A stretch of DNA of 64,000 nt from Quercus robur (Eukaryota > Streptophyta > Magnoliopsida > Fagales > Fagaceae): assembly GCF_932294415.1 (NCBI RefSeq), contig NC_065544.1, positions 19,629,351-19,693,350 of the forward strand, written 5' to 3'. Shown piece by piece: positions 14,306-27,800 of the stretch. Made by a program: the position numbers and the translations under genes. Within the stretch, counting starts at the first letter, position 1. Each line of letters starts with the position of its first letter. The notes under the pieces are model-generated. The model made no database searches, had not been told where the DNA came from, and saw nothing but the letters and a program-made list of their open reading frames with translations.

Positions 14306-16750
14306 ATAATATAACATTTTAAAAACATAAGTTCCTAGTTTTAATATTGAATTGAATTTAAATTTCTCAATTTACATATACTTGAACTTATTATTAAATT
14401 ATTTATAGTTAATAATAGAGTTACTTTTGAAAGTATAGAACAATTCATGTATACTAAACTTTTTTTTAATTACAGCATCAGCCCTTGGGCAAGACCACTT
14501 ATTAGACCATTGCCTAGGGCTCCCAATAGAAACAAGGCCCAAAATTTTTTAATTAATAGAATTTTTTTAAAAGGACAAATTTGTTGAGTGCCTTCCCTTC
14601 AAGAAGGCCCCCAAAATTATGTGATAATAGAAACTCAACTCATTTAAAACCCTAAATTGTTTAACAGAAATAAAATTATGTGACTGTACCAAATTTTTAT
14701 TAATGTTTAATTTATATTTTTTATATGTTTCTTTTCCATACAATAGCTTTTTGATACTAGTCGTTCAATCTCTCACATGACCACACTACCAAATCTCACT
14801 CTCTCCAAGAACATCCCCAAAATTGTGGCAAATTAAAATTTTTATGTGATTTCCAAAATTGTGGCAAATTAAAATTTTTATGTGATTTCCAAAATTGTGG
14901 AAAACTAAAATTTTTATGTGATTATGTAATTAAGTGAAGTTGCAGTGCCTTTGATAAAGTAGAATATGTTATTGAAAATTTATTTTATTTTTATCCTATT
15001 ATAATTTTATGTTGTAAATATGTTTATTTTATTTGTTAATTTTTTAATTAGAACTATATACTAGAAATATCATCTGGATATAAAAAAAATTAAGAAAAAA
15101 TGATATAAAAATAGAAAATTTTAATTGAATCTCACATGAGATCTCTTGATAAATTTTTTGTTTTTAGGAATATAATATAAGATAAGTATAGATGAAATCT
15201 CACAAATTTACGAGAGTTCATAAAAATAAAATAAAATATAATGAAATAATAGAAAGTAAATAAAGTTTTTCAAAACTAAAATTGATAAAATACTAATTAA
15301 AATTGATTACATCACAAGCAGTGTATAGTCATGTTTTCAATTAAAATCTTGATGCTAGAAAACTTGACTTTGAAAACGTAATTAGTAGTGTTGCATATTA
15401 AAAAGCAAGAAAAATAAATTCGTTTAATGTATATAAAATATAAAAGAAATTAAAAAAAAAAAAAAAAAAAAGAGAAACCTCCCTTAAAATTGTTTGCCTT
15501 AGCCATTAAATTATGTTGAGTTGGCCTATTTAATTATATATATAGATAAGAGCAAAACTTTCATCTAATATTTTTGTGCACTTGACAAGACACTAGGCTG
15601 ACAGATGGTCATTTTAAGACACGCTTTGTGTTTCGGTCTTTTGCGTTGAATTGGAGCATTGGACACAAGTAAAACCTTACAAATGATTGGAACTCTTTTT
15701 TACACTTCCTCCATGGCTCCACCCTAAAAATTATATTTAGAAGTTCTTAAAATTACCAACTTCTTATTTTCCATTTTCTTGAATCAAACTGAATACTAAT
15801 AATTTAATTTCCTAGCCCTCTTTGTTATTTATTTTTATTTTTTTCGCTGAAAAGTACCTAGCATAAATGATATATAAGAATCTTTATTAAAAATTGGTCT
15901 TAACTCTTAACATATATAAAGAGGTTAGTAAAATGAGAGCTGAAAGCAGAAGTGATGAAAGCATAAAATTTTAAGTACTCTTTGTACAAGTGTCTCTTTC
16001 AAGGTCATTAATTTTTAGAATTGTTGGTGAAAAATCAACCACAAATCCATTTTTTTATTACTGGGGATAAGTTAATTCGAGCACACAGTCTCTTGCAGCC
16101 TAAAGTTACAATACTAATTTCATACTTAGCTGGAGCATCATTGTCATTAATTTGACATTGGACACTGAAACTGTCAAAATAAATAAATCATGATATATAC
16201 TATATAGTTATTGTGAATACAGATTGAATTAACAAATTAAAAAATGAATAATTAATTCATATAGATGCAACATCAACTTCGGTCATGGAATGTGAGCCCT
16301 ATACGAAATCCAATAACAAGAAACCTTGGGATCAGATCTAGAATCCGTCAACTCGAAGACCTCACGCTTCTCTCCTCTGCTCTCATTCTTAGACACTTTT
16401 TTTTTAATTTTTTTTTATTATCCAAATCCTATCTACCTCCCCTCACGTTAACTTATAAGACTCAATTTTCCTTTTATAATTATAAAATTACGCATTTATT
16501 GAGTGAGTTTTTTAATTCAAGGTCTCACCCCTTTATCATTCTTTACGGATCAAAAGAAGTCATTTGCTTTGTGTTTATTACAAGAAGATCCAATTTTAAC
16601 AAAAGTCGTAGTGCATGTGAATGTGTTTTCTTGATAAGATAAATAATTTTAGATATATATTATTTAATTAACTAATAATACTCTAATTTTTTAATTATAT
16701 TTTATGTTGCTATTTATAATAATTATAATAATTTTTTATAGATAAAATAG
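13936..16750. other. AT-rich intergenic DNA
   Basis: No gene seen. It contains a 31-base T run (14271-14301), a three-copy tandem repeat (14817-14923) and an A run near 15452-15470. The 125-codon plus-strand frame at 16265-16642 is low-complexity Phe/Leu/Ser sequence and is not convincing. Confidence 0.5.
14817..14923. repeat. 36-bp tandem repeat, three copies
   Basis: Units start at 14817, 14853 and 14889 with CCAAAATTGTGG. The first two are identical; the third carries two changes (GAAAACT in place of CAAATT) and trails off. Confidence 0.85.
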
Positions 16751-16759
16751 TATTTCAAA

Positions 16760-16855
16760 CTTATAACGTTGGTTTGTGATGTAGACGGTGATCAATTTTC
16801 AAATATCTTACTAGAGAACAAAAAACTTTATCAATTGAGAGCTAACTGAAACCTA
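16760..16855 (-). mobile_element. Decayed tRNA-derived SINE
   Basis: A diverged relative of the SINEs at 17060 and 34190. Minus-strand reading gives AGGTTTCAGTTAGCTCTC at the 5' end and a weak B-box-like zone near 16790. No target duplication was found. Confidence 0.45.
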
Positions 16856-17059
16856 TTATAATTATTATTGGTATAAATGTTGAATGAAAATTACATAGAC
16901 ACAGCTAACTCATCTCATTAGTGAAAATATTATGTTACAGCGTATATGGTAAATTTTGTCACAAACTCAACAATTATAAGATATTGATTTTTTTCTCTCT
17001 TAAAAAAATGAAGATATATATTGATATTTATTGTTATTCATTTTCGTAACCTAGTTTTT

Positions 17060-17215
17060 TTTTTTTTTAGGGAGTTTCAACTTACAGCGCCTGCTCCTAA
17101 CGATAACTCTTTATCATCAGACTAAGACACTAATCGGTTTTTGGTGTAGGCGAAGATTGAATCTTAGATTTCTTATTCAACTATAAGATATTTTACCAGT
17201 TGAGCTATCTGAAAT
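17060..17215 (-). mobile_element. tRNA-derived SINE
   Basis: On the minus strand: an A-box-like TAGCTCAACTGGTAA region, a B-box-like GATTCAATCTTCGCC, then the family body (CACCAAAAACCGATTAGTG, then a GATGATAAAGAG zone) ending in a long A run, seen as T at 17056-17069. The same order occurs in the better copy at 34190-34357. Transcription by RNA polymerase III from the internal A and B boxes is a property of the class. Confidence 0.7.
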
Positions 17216-17279
17216 TCATTAATACTTTTTTTTTTTGAAATAAATATATGAAGATATGGTCCATTGACAATCCATATAT

Positions 17280-17861
17280 ATATATAGACAAAATTTAGAG
17301 AAAGTTTAATTAGAATTTGAAATTATAATCCAATTTTGCGCCATGTGTCTAAATTTATGAGGGGACCACACCATAATCATTCACTTAAGTTTGTGTCATG
17401 TGTCCACTTAAATTTTTTTTAATCTTTGTGCTAAGTGAGTTAATTAGTGCAAAATATTAAGAATCGAATATTAATAAACTATAAATTAAAAAAAAAAAAA
17501 AAAAAAAAACTAATCACATATACTCAATAAAAATCATCACATAACAAAGATCACCTCACCACACGTTCTATCTTATTAAAAATTAGAAAAAAAAAAGATT
17601 ATAAATAGTATTAAATTTAGGTAAGAATTGTAATGTGTGACTAATTATGTTTACTTAAAAAAAATTACTAATTATTTATATTTTTATGATAAAATTGTGT
17701 TTAACTTTAAATATATCTATTCTTTAAAAAAACTTTAAATGTATCTATACGTATGCATGTATTACATGCTTTAAAAAAAATGACTAATTATTTATATTTT
17801 TATAATAAAACTTGTGTTTAATTTTAAATGCATTCACGCATTTACATGAGTTACATGCTAG
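17280..17861 (+). mobile_element. Probable short Helitron-like element
   Basis: The text from about 17280 (TAGACAAAATTTAGAG, TTTTGCGCCATGTGTC) matches the inverted text beside Helitron ends at 55600-55888 and the repeat at 59160-59420. The right edge reads TTACATGCTAG followed by T, a CTRR-type end. The terminal hairpin is poor and the 5' end uncertain. Confidence 0.35.
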
Positions 17862-18246
17862 TCTATATATTACTGAAAACTGAAGCGTAGCGTTTAATGC
17901 TACTGCGCTCACGTTGAGCCACGTCAGCATCTACATCATTATCTTTTTTCTTTCTATTTTCTTATAATTATTTATAATATTTTTTTATTTCTTATTTACA
18001 CTTCTCCAACATTTCTTCCTCTCTTATCTTTTCATCTCCCCACTACTTCTCCAATATTTCTCCTTCTCTGATTCTCTCACCTTCTCATCTCCCTACTACT
18101 CTCTACATTAATATCATTCTTCATATTTGCCTTCATCTTCCTCTATTTTTGTCTCTTCTTATTCACACTCTCTTACTATAAATCTGTCACTATCTCTTTC
18201 ATTCTATGTATAGTTTTCCCTTACAAAAAAAAAGGTTCTCTCTCTA

Positions 18247-18297
<51 letters not shown>

Positions 18298-19253
18298 ATT
18301 TTTGAGTGGATTTTTATATTTTATTTTTCTTGCATCTTCGTTTTAGGTTGATAATTTTTTGTATTCTTTAATCTACTTTAGGTTAATGTGATTTTTTTTT
18401 CTCTCTCTTTGATTGTTAAATGTTATCCTATTGCGTTATAAAGGATTAAATAAAAAAAAATATTATTCTACTACATAGCATGATTTGGATAATTTAATTT
18501 GGTAGTTACTGTAATTTGATAGCATGATTTTTATAGTGCTCAATTTAGATGTTAAACTATGAGATTTTAATAATTTTTGTTTATTTTTTAATCCTTTGTG
18601 GTGGACAAAGTACTCTTAATAGTATTAGAAGTACTCTATAATGCAATTTATTTAAAGAAAAGTAAAGGTTGGCTAAACAAAAGTTATTGGATGAGAGACA
18701 AATTTTATCTTTCGCAATTTTACTTTAATTATTATTATTATTATTATTTTATAACAATGCATCTATAGAAATTTAATTCTTAGATTTTGTTAATAATTGA
18801 TTATTTGATAATATGTTTTGGGTGGATGAAATTACAATTTCCACAAAGAAAATAACCTTAGTAGATTATAAATAACAAATTGTTTTCCTAATTGGTCCAA
18901 TTAATCATAGTTAAGTTTTATTAATTTTTTTAGTTACTTTTTTCAGTGTTTTGGATTGTAGACAGAAAAAATAAGTTTGAGAAAGTTTGTTTAAAAGTAA
19001 AAGAATAATTTCCAAATTGCCTTTTGAGTTTCTGAGAAAAATTGTATTTTTTTTTTCATTTTAGTACAACAAAAATTATTAAATTTATGATTTATGACTG
19101 TTCCTATATTACATTATGATTATTCTTATAATAAATAAAAATATAATTACAAAATACATTACTCTTTATTAAATTAGTTTAAATTTTATAAAAAAATTTA
19201 ATAAAACCAACATAAAAATGATTATCATGCGCAACGCACAGGTTCGTGGCTAA
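17862..19253 (+). mobile_element. Helitron, non-autonomous (1.4 kb)
   Basis: The 5' end reads TCTATATATTACTGAAAACT, followed by GAAGCGTAGCGTTTAATGC, a familiar plant Helitron 5' type. The 3' end has a short hairpin (CATGCGCAACGCACAGG, stem TGCG/CGCA), then GTTCGTGG and CTAA before T. No Rep/helicase frame is present. A CT microsatellite lies inside. The left neighbour appears to be another Helitron 3' end, so the two may be stacked. Confidence 0.6.
18236..18296. repeat. (CT)n then (CA)n microsatellite
   Basis: CT-rich run ending in ACACACACACA, within the Helitron at 17862-19253. Confidence 0.9.
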
Positions 19254-21370
19254 TTGAAATTAAAGTAAATACTTAATAAAGCAATAATTAATTATTATAT
19301 TAGAATAAATAGTGATACTATCAATATTTCTACACACGTTCCACTTCCACTCCATTTGTGAGTTGTGACAATGCTCTAGAACATTACAATCTCTAGAGCA
19401 GTGTAAGGTATTATGATTTGTCACATATCATATAATAAGAACTTTCATACACTAACAAACCCTATGCATCATTGAAGAAAATAATATTAATTATACGTTG
19501 AAGCATTGATCTTCTTAAAACACCAAAAATTTTACGTGTGCACAGTTTGAAGATCAACGAAACTAAACTCGGCACTTTCCACATCTTCTAAAGATGAATA
19601 CGACCCCCTTGACTACCTTTGTGTCAATTAATGCAAAGGTCAACCTGTAAGTAATTATGTAAAGGTCCACTACATGGAATTCAATCAGTTCGAGAGGGTA
19701 ACAAAAGCACGATGTTATCCACAAGAATGGAGCCAAACATGGAACTGAATTCCCAAACAAATCAAAGTCTACCTCTTGTAGTGCTTGCTTCCTCGATCAT
19801 GTGATTGGAAGCAACATTTTAGCATGAATGACCAGAGTTAAAGTCTAACTCTTGTAAGTAGTTCTAGAAACACACATAGTTATAGCAAAGAAGCTATGAA
19901 ATAAGTTGTGGTACTAGATTCAATTTTCTCAGCTCTAGCTGGACACCTTTTTCTACAAATTAGAGTGGGCACTTTCAGCCAAGCAACGTAAATCTGGGGA
20001 GAGAAGAATCCCCTTACAAAGAATCAAAGAAAAGAAATTCTCATATTAATTAATATAAAAAAGGTGGCCATTATATCAAGTTATTGACAAAAGAAAACTC
20101 CTCCCAAATTAAGAAAACTCTTTCGATCTGTAATGGGATGGTTGTAAATGGAAGGTGAAAACGGACACAAAATCCTTATTATAACAAGAAAATGTAGCTG
20201 AAGATTAAACATGCATGAGTACTGCCTCATCATTATCACAATGCTAGCCCATTTAAGAATTCTTGAAGCTGACATTCTAATAATTATTTTAGGAGAGTAC
20301 ATGCATAAAAGTATAAAACAAATTGTCCAACAATACCCGGCCAACATAATTGCACATGGAATTTTTGTAAGAATTGTAAGAATTTTGGCTCTCCCATCCT
20401 CCTCATCCTCATCCCCCTCCTCCTCATCCTATATCTTTCTCCCTCTCACATGTTATAAGTACATTTTTCCAAATCAATTGTAAGAATTTCGGCTCTCATC
20501 ATAAATTCTAATACTCTTGTTCCCTTACAGCACCTAATGTTCCTCAATTATGTCCTTAATTCCTCACAAAACCAACGCTTAAAATTCAAATTAAAAACCG
20601 CCAAATTAAAATTAGAGATTTTAGCAACCTAAATCTACACTCCATAGCCCCAAAATCAATATTAAGACCATGTTTGGTTCGATAGAACATATTTTCTGAA
20701 TGTAAAATATTTTTTAGGTGGAGTATTTTGCTTATTTTAGAGTTTGGGGGCATTTTGGAGCTTTTGGGTATTGGGGGCATTTTAAAGCAGGTTTGGGTAT
20801 ATAAGTCATTTTTTTTAGGTTTATAGAGTATTTTAGCCATTTTAGAGTTTTTGGGTATTTTAGTTATTTTTGAAGCTATTAGGGAGTACTTTGGTATTTT
20901 TCTTTTTTTTGTTTTAGGATGTCCTAGTCATTTTGGAGAGTGGTTAAGAATTTTTGAAATTCTATGGGATCAGATATTATTTCAAATCCAAGAAATTTAA
21001 AATCTAAGAATTTCAAGACTTAAAATCCTAATGAATTTGGCGCAAGGCACTTTCTTGACTTTTTAAACTATCTAAATAATGTATTTTGATTTTAATCACC
21101 TATATCCAAATCCATGTATCCAAATCTAATTAACACACTTTTTTCTATATAAAAGGTTATAAATTCATATTTAATTGATAATAATAACTTGTACAGAGGT
21201 TACATTTGCCCTTAAAACAGCATCAAAAGAGAGGGCAAATCCTCAAGCCATAGGATCAGTAAACTCTCAAGCATATAAAGCTATCTCCATCGAACCATAG
21301 CTACACTAATCCCTTTGAGGAGCAACCAGAGAGAGTAAGCACTGAAGCAGATCAGAGGAATACTCATAAT
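19254..21370. other. AT-rich intergenic DNA
   Basis: No gene seen. Around 20665-20920 the phrase CATGTTTGGTTCGATAGA and repeated TTTTAG/GTATTTT motifs look like a worn MITE, but its ends could not be paired. Frames at 20081-20483 and 20586-20840 are chance. Confidence 0.45.
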
Positions 21371-22110
21371 CTAAGCGTCCATGACATAAATAGCCCTTGA
21401 AAAACTATTTTCTTGTAACAAGTCAAATAAATCTTCATCTGCACATCCAACATCTCTGGCAAACTTTATGGAGTCGATTGCACCTAAGAGCTTCAAATTC
21501 TGAAGAGAGTCCACCATTGATAACTTTGAACTTCTTCCTACAAAACCCAGGCCATGAGAATCACAGATAATAACCCCAACTCCAGCACAATCACAATAAG
21601 GGAAATAAGCAAAAGCTTGGTTCAACTTATAAACACTGTTTCTCAAAAAAAAAAAAAAACTTATAAACATTTTTAAATTATGATTCTTCCAAAAACTTAA
21701 GTTATTAGAAGGCAGTGAATTTATTCATTTAATCTATTACTTTCCTTTCACATGTAAAAGATTGAACCCTTAAAATCTCTTACTCTGATACCATATTAAA
21801 TTACTAATTTTTTCCAAAAACTTAAACTATTGGAGATGATAAATTTATTAATTTAATCTAACAAACAACATCTAAAGGAGGTTTCCAAATTCCAACGCTG
21901 GGAGACCTTGGCAAAGGTTGAAAACCATGTAGTTGTTCCCGCACATTCCTCTTTTGTCTAAAATCATTATAAAGTTGTTCATTGGACTGAATTAGATGAG
22001 CAGACGTAGCAAACTTACCTGCCATGAACAAAACACTTCCTTCTCTACCAAATATTCCAGGCCATAATCGCAAAAATACTAAGATCAGACCTGTCCAGTT
22101 GCAATGTCAA
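21371..22110 (-). pseudogene. LINE-type RNase H (RVT_3) remnant, interrupted
   Basis: Minus-strand reading begins with the linker typical of plant LINE C-termini (FATSAHLIQSNEQLYNDF, then PLPRSPSVGIWKPPLD, 22073-21861). After a break the RNase H fold starts: CAGVGVIICDSHGLGFVG, then LGAIDSIKFARDVGC. About 200 bp of unrelated AT-rich repeat (21660-21860) separates the linker from the RNase H part. Frameshifts occur near 22080. The fragment lacks reverse transcriptase and has no active role. Confidence 0.7.
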
Positions 22111-23700
22111 TTTATAGAAAATTGAGATACGACACCAAATGCCTTATGTTGTTATGACTGAGATGGAGTGTGTTACAAGGCTAGTTTGCCATGGCTACAA
22201 CAAGGTGGGACGTATACTTGGTAGATCAAATCCAAAGCAACACAAATTTTCAACATTGGAAGGACATCTTGTGGGTCTAAAACATGCAGAAGAAGCTAGG
22301 CTATGGTCCTCAACAGTCACCATGGCACCATCCGGAACAACATCTAAAAGCTTTTGGAGTTCAAAAATCTATAAAGAATCCCCATACCTCTTGAAGCACC
22401 TTGTCATTGCTTTATGTGTGTGACAGTAAATAAATAAAATAATAGAGAAATAAGGAGTTTTTGCTAGTGGTTGCAGTGGTGAGAGGAATCAAACCCAATT
22501 ATGCTCGTCAAATGGTAGTTGCTGAATAAAAAAGTACGTAGAAAAAATCTACTTTGAAGTCTCAAGGCCATGTCCTGCAAAGCAAGATGTTGAATTCGTG
22601 GACAATTTAAACCAAAATGTAACGTTGAGAGTAACCCCTTCCTCTTTTGTCACTGCTTATGGGCCCAAAGCTGGGTGGTCTATCCATGACCAGGATGAAG
22701 CTTGGAAAGGTCCAAACTGTTTAGGGGTGAAATGCCACTTGAACCTAGACCTAGCCAGTTTTCCTTGAAATACGTTAAGACATAGTAATTGACTAGATAT
22801 TTAGAACAAAGTACTGTTTCGTGCAGGCCGTGAGAACAATACCAAATCAAGACAAACTCTGAATAACTAGATATGACCTTAAAATAACAAGGGTCAAGGT
22901 CAGTCAGTGAGACAACGAAGGATAAGTTTCATTTTCAAGATGACCTTTTCTATTGGGAACAGTTAGCGGGGGCAAGTAAATCCCATCAACTCAATCCCTA
23001 AATTTTTACCTAAAATTCACCAAAAGCCCCTACAATATTTGTTCATCCATAGAGCTTTTTAAGGATAAAAAGGTAAATGCATCACATATCATACCACAAA
23101 CAAACCAAGTGATCCCAACACAAGCTCAATTCTTTTGCACTCATGTAGTTTTACAACTTCAATGTCAATTTATACAAAACCAAACCAAACTCTCCCAATA
23201 AGATAAGATCATAAATATCTCCATCATTAAGTATATCTATACTTTAGATATCATTTTTAACTAAGTAAATACCAAAACAAAAACAAAATAACAACTTCAT
23301 TATAATATGATTATATCACATTAATAAATTGAAAACAAATATAGCTATATCTTAAATAGATAAATTACGACCTTTTTTTTGAACCACAATTAAATTCTAC
23401 CCCAACTACAAGAGAATATTGTAATTCACACATCTACCAACTCTCCTTGGATTTGTGTTTCTCAAAAAAACAAAAATAAATAAATAAATAAAAAATCTCC
23501 TTGGATTTGTGGTATTGCTCCAGTAATTCCCATCTCTAAACAACTCTCAACACTCAAGTACGGTGAAGATAGTAATGGAAATAATATCCTCTCATTGATA
23601 TGGCAATGGTGAGAGGGCATGAGAAGAGAGAGACCATTTGTATGGCTATGTCATAGGGTATGGTTCTCTCTCTCTTAAATGGACAATCTGAACATTGTTC
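22111..23700. other. Intergenic DNA
   Basis: No supported gene. The 94-codon plus-strand frame at 22139-22423 has no recognisable motif, and its antisense is full of stops. Confidence 0.45.
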
Positions 23701-23705
23701 TTTAA

Positions 23706-23905
23706 GGATCCGTTTGAAAACAACTTATTTAATTAAAATTGAAAAATTTTTACTGAAAGTACTGTAAATAAAAATAAAAATTAGCTGAAATAATAAGTGA
23801 GACCCATGAATAATACCAAAAAGTGCAGTGAAACCCATAAATAGTAGCAAAAATAAGCTAAATAATAAAATAAGCTGACTTTAAACTCTAATCCCAAATG
23901 TAACC
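23706..23905. mobile_element. Tourist-like MITE (200 bp), TAA-flanked
   Basis: Starts GGATCCGTTTGAAAAC and ends CTAATCCCAAATGTAACC, which are imperfect inverted repeats. TAA lies outside both ends (23703-23705 and 23906-23908). The interior is AT-rich and non-coding. Confidence 0.55.
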
Positions 23906-24882
23906 TAATTCTCTCTAGGGTTTTCATGGATAAGAACAAGATATATGAATTGGGATTGAGTTGGCACAAGGACAAAGCATGTAAACAAATTGTCTTAGGC
24001 TCTTTCGCGAGAACGAAACTGGCTGCGAGTTTCTCGCGAGTTGCTCCAATAAAGTTGGAGCCTTTATTTGCCATGTGTCATTTCATGGGAACAACCTTCC
24101 ATTTTGCAGGAGAGGATTTCCATATCTGTAGCTCAAGTATTTCTACCCAATTATAAAAACCCCCCACAAAATACAATAAATTGAAAGAAATACAAGTAAA
24201 TTTGACATGAAATTAAGCCAACAAAAAATCAAGACAACAAAACCATCCACCATGTTTTAATGTTTTATGCTAAGCACAAGTCAGTTGTGTGGTGTAAAAA
24301 GTACAAGCAGACGCCAGTAGGGTGTCCAAAACCCAAATGAATCCAAAAAATAATAAATAAAAATTGCGTTGCTCTCCGAATAAGAACAGTGGTATTATTC
24401 CTCAGATATAAACATTGAATTTTTAACATAACAAATAAAATGCTTAAGGCAAAGAAAAGCCAAAGTGAACTAAATTTTTTTTTTCTTAATCAAATTTCTA
24501 ATGAACTCAAAATCTATTTGTGGAATTGAGCCCCAAACGAATAACTAAAAGGAAAAACACACTTTTCTCATACTATTTCCCTCAGCAGCTTCTTACATGG
24601 CAGATCAATATAAATCCTATTCCTACCTCTTCTATCAACCTTCAAACTCAGAAAATCCTAAAGTTAAAAGTAAGCAGTGTATTACTAATTTTCCTCAGGA
24701 ATGGGCCATTTGCAGTTTATTCCATATAACTTCAGCAAACGGCAATTGCAGACACATCCCATGATCTTTCTCCTCTTCAACACCCCCATTTAGCTAAAAT
24801 CACTTCTCAATATCCATCGAAACAAAAAAGAAAATAAAAGTAAACCACCATTCAGACTTCCTATTTTTGCCACAGATTATGA

Positions 24883-27800
24883 CTAAGCAGCAGACGAGCT
24901 CAATTCAGATGAAGCACCAACACAGCTGCCATCCTGTGAGGTGAGTGCCAGTGAACTCTTTGGCTGCATTCCATGCAAAAGTTTTGATAATGGCCGCAAT
25001 TTCATGTACTGCATAAGAAGTCAAGCACAAAGATTTATAAAGTGGTATTCAGATGATAAGCTTTACCATTAAATAAAAAAAATCAATATTATTTATAGAA
25101 GACCAAAATATACCATTGGTCCCTGAAGTATATATACTTTAAGCACTTTTTTTTTTTTTTTTGATAGGTAATAAGAGTATTATTAAACAAACTATAAAAC
25201 AGAAGACAGCCAATACAAGGTGTTCATGATGGTGAACACAAGGAAAAGCAACAAACAAACAAACAGCAACAAAAAACAATAAAAAACTTAAAGAGCAATA
25301 CTAAGAGAAGAAATAAACTCCAAGATATTAGAACAATCCAAGAAGCCCCAACACCTAGACCAATCAAATAAAGTCTTCTGGCAAAGAGCTTGTAATTGAG
25401 GCAAGGATTTCTCGGCATCCTCAAAAAAGCGCCGATTTCTTTTCGACCAAACAATCCACATCAAACAGCCAAGAACCATATTCCATATGTCTGAATTAAA
25501 TTTTCCCAGCCAATAGCTCCAACAATCCACCAAACTTTCCACAAAGCCTAGCATGACCCATTGGGTCCCAGAGATCTGAAACGTATAAACCCACAATGAG
25601 TGAGCTACAAGACAATGGAGGAGGAGATGATCCACAGTTTCCTCATTCCAATGGCACATACAACACCAATTCACCAAAATGCACCCCCTAAGCATGAGAT
25701 TATCCAATGTAAGGATCTGCCCATGAACCGCTGTCCACACAAAAAATGCCACCCTCTTAGGGATTTTAGCTTTCCAAACCCCCCTCCATGGAAAATTGGA
25801 TGCGGTTGCCCCCCTAATGTTATTGTAATAGGACCGGATCTCAAACTTGCCATTCCCGTTGAGACACCAATGAGAAGTGTCACTCCCACCACCCCTAGGG
25901 ATCCGAGATTGAATGAACTCAAGGAAAGAGAAGGCAGCCTCTAATTCCCTTTCATGAAAATCCCTATGAACTCTCAAATTCCAATTTCTATCGATTCCAC
26001 CCTCCTAGTAGCATAATGCATCAGAAATGCAAGCTTCCTTGTCATTAGAACACATGTACAACTGAGGATAGAGCCTTTTAAGAGAGTTATTACCAACCCA
26101 CTAATCATGCCAAAAAAGAATACGAGTGCCACCACCCACCACTAGGGCCACATGTTTGGAGAAATTCTCCCAACCATCATGAATACCACGCCACAGACCA
26201 CATCCATGGGCCCTTCTGCATGGTTTAGTAGTCCACCCCCCTTGACCCTCTCCATATTTAGTTGCAATAACCCTCCTTCAAAGATGAGTACCTTCTCTTC
26301 CAAACCTCCATAACCATTTTCCTAACAAGGCTTTATTAAAATGCACTTACTTCTTGATCCCCAAACTTTAAGCACTTTTAGGAACCTAATGATTAAAATA
26401 ATCAATTTTAGTCCCTATAGTTTTTGAAATGAGCTCTTTTGGTCCTTTTGTCATTTTCCATTAATTTTCTTGTGTACATGGCTAACAGAGGAATGAGATG
26501 AAAAAAAAAAAATTAAAAAAAAAACCTACACAATAGCATTTCCCCCAACCCAAACTCAGTTTGAACCTTTTTTTTTAGCTCAGACTAGACAATGCTTTGG
26601 CTGAGTAAGCACAAGCATGCTGTAGTGGATCTCTCATATCGAGCCATTTCATCAATTCCAATGGCTGGAAACAAAAGGTGCTCCAATACGGCAATACCAT
26701 GGGACAAAATAATCAGATATTGTCTTAAATATTAGCCAGCCAAGAGCAGAGTTATCCAGGAGTTCTTATGCATTTATGAGTTGTTAGAGAAGCATCAGTA
26801 TCAAGATTCAGCGGATGTTTCTATGGATTAGAAGTTACTGATATTTGAGCAGCTTGCAGAGAAATCAAGAAGGGACTTGAATTTCAAGGCTTGCAAGGAA
26901 TTATGCGCTCGTAGGGGTGACTAGGTCTTAAAAAGACCAGATGTCTTGATGAAATTAGTGAAGAAAATCTTAACATGCTCAAAGAGAGTGTTGAGGTAGA
27001 ATTTGACTGAAGAATTCTTCTCTGGCTTATTGCAACAAACCTTCATTATAATTCTGATTAACAGCGACGAAGTGACCTCACAGGTTCAGGTTGGGCAAAT
27101 AGGCACTCACAGGTTTGGGTAGGGGAAATGCCACTGTGTAGTTCTTTTCAATTTATGTATAATCAGATGTCAAGTCATAAAAATAGGCCACCTCATCGCT
27201 CCATTAGCCAAGCACACAAAAAAAGAACAGAACATGATAGAATGACCAAAAGTGCTCATTTTTAAAACATTAGGGACTGAAATTGATCATTTTAAACATT
27301 ATGGACTAAAAGTGTTCAAAGTGTAAACTTCAAGAACCAACTGTGTATTTGGCCTTTATAGAACATAGAAAAATTATAGGAAGAGGTAAAAAAACAAGGA
27401 AAGAGAAAATTCTAGAAGAGCGGTTACCTCAATGTAGAAAGCACTTATCTCCTCCTCTGTAAGGCCTTCATCCTCTCCGGCATTTTCCTCCCACCCAAGT
27501 GATCGTAAGAACGCAGCTTCTTCCTCATCTGGATAAAGAGTCACATCAGGGCTTGAATGTTGCTCTCTATTGCTTAAACATTTCTGAAACACATCACAGG
27601 CACTGCCATTGCGGGTCATCTCATCCCTACTGTCATTCAACGAGTCTGTAACAGGGTCATCTGATGAAATGGCATCTTCTGTATCCTGAAGAGTTATAGA
27701 CGCGGCAGCAGCAGCGGCAGCGGCAGCTTCTTTGACCAATTTATCAGCATTCTCTGAAACGGATGACAAGGCAGCTTGGCAAGGATCAGAAACAGCAGAA

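Larger units (their letters stand above)
25101..27354. mobile_element. Mutator-like element in intron 4 of the vasculin-like gene
   Basis: A perfect 9-bp direct repeat, TTTATAGAA, flanks the element (25092-25100 and 27355-27363); 9 bp is the Mutator target length. The ends are long imperfect inverted repeats: left GACCAAAATATACCATTGG, right reverse-complement GGCCAAATACACAGTTGG. Homology continues inward through AATCAATTTTAGTCCCTA and GAGCTCTTTTGGTC for more than 100 bp. Without the nested LINE the element is about 1.0 kb. It encodes no visible transposase but carries a coding-like fragment (26751-27082), the layout of a Pack-MULE. Confidence 0.8.

Noticed and set aside
16265-16642. 125-codon plus-strand frame
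   Set aside because: Composition follows T-rich DNA (Phe, Leu, Ser runs); no motif, no splice context.
17060-17215. Possible tRNA gene (A-box and B-box-like sequence)
   Set aside because: No cloverleaf or anticodon arm forms, and the tRNA-like head is joined to a longer body shared with 34190-34357, so it is a SINE.
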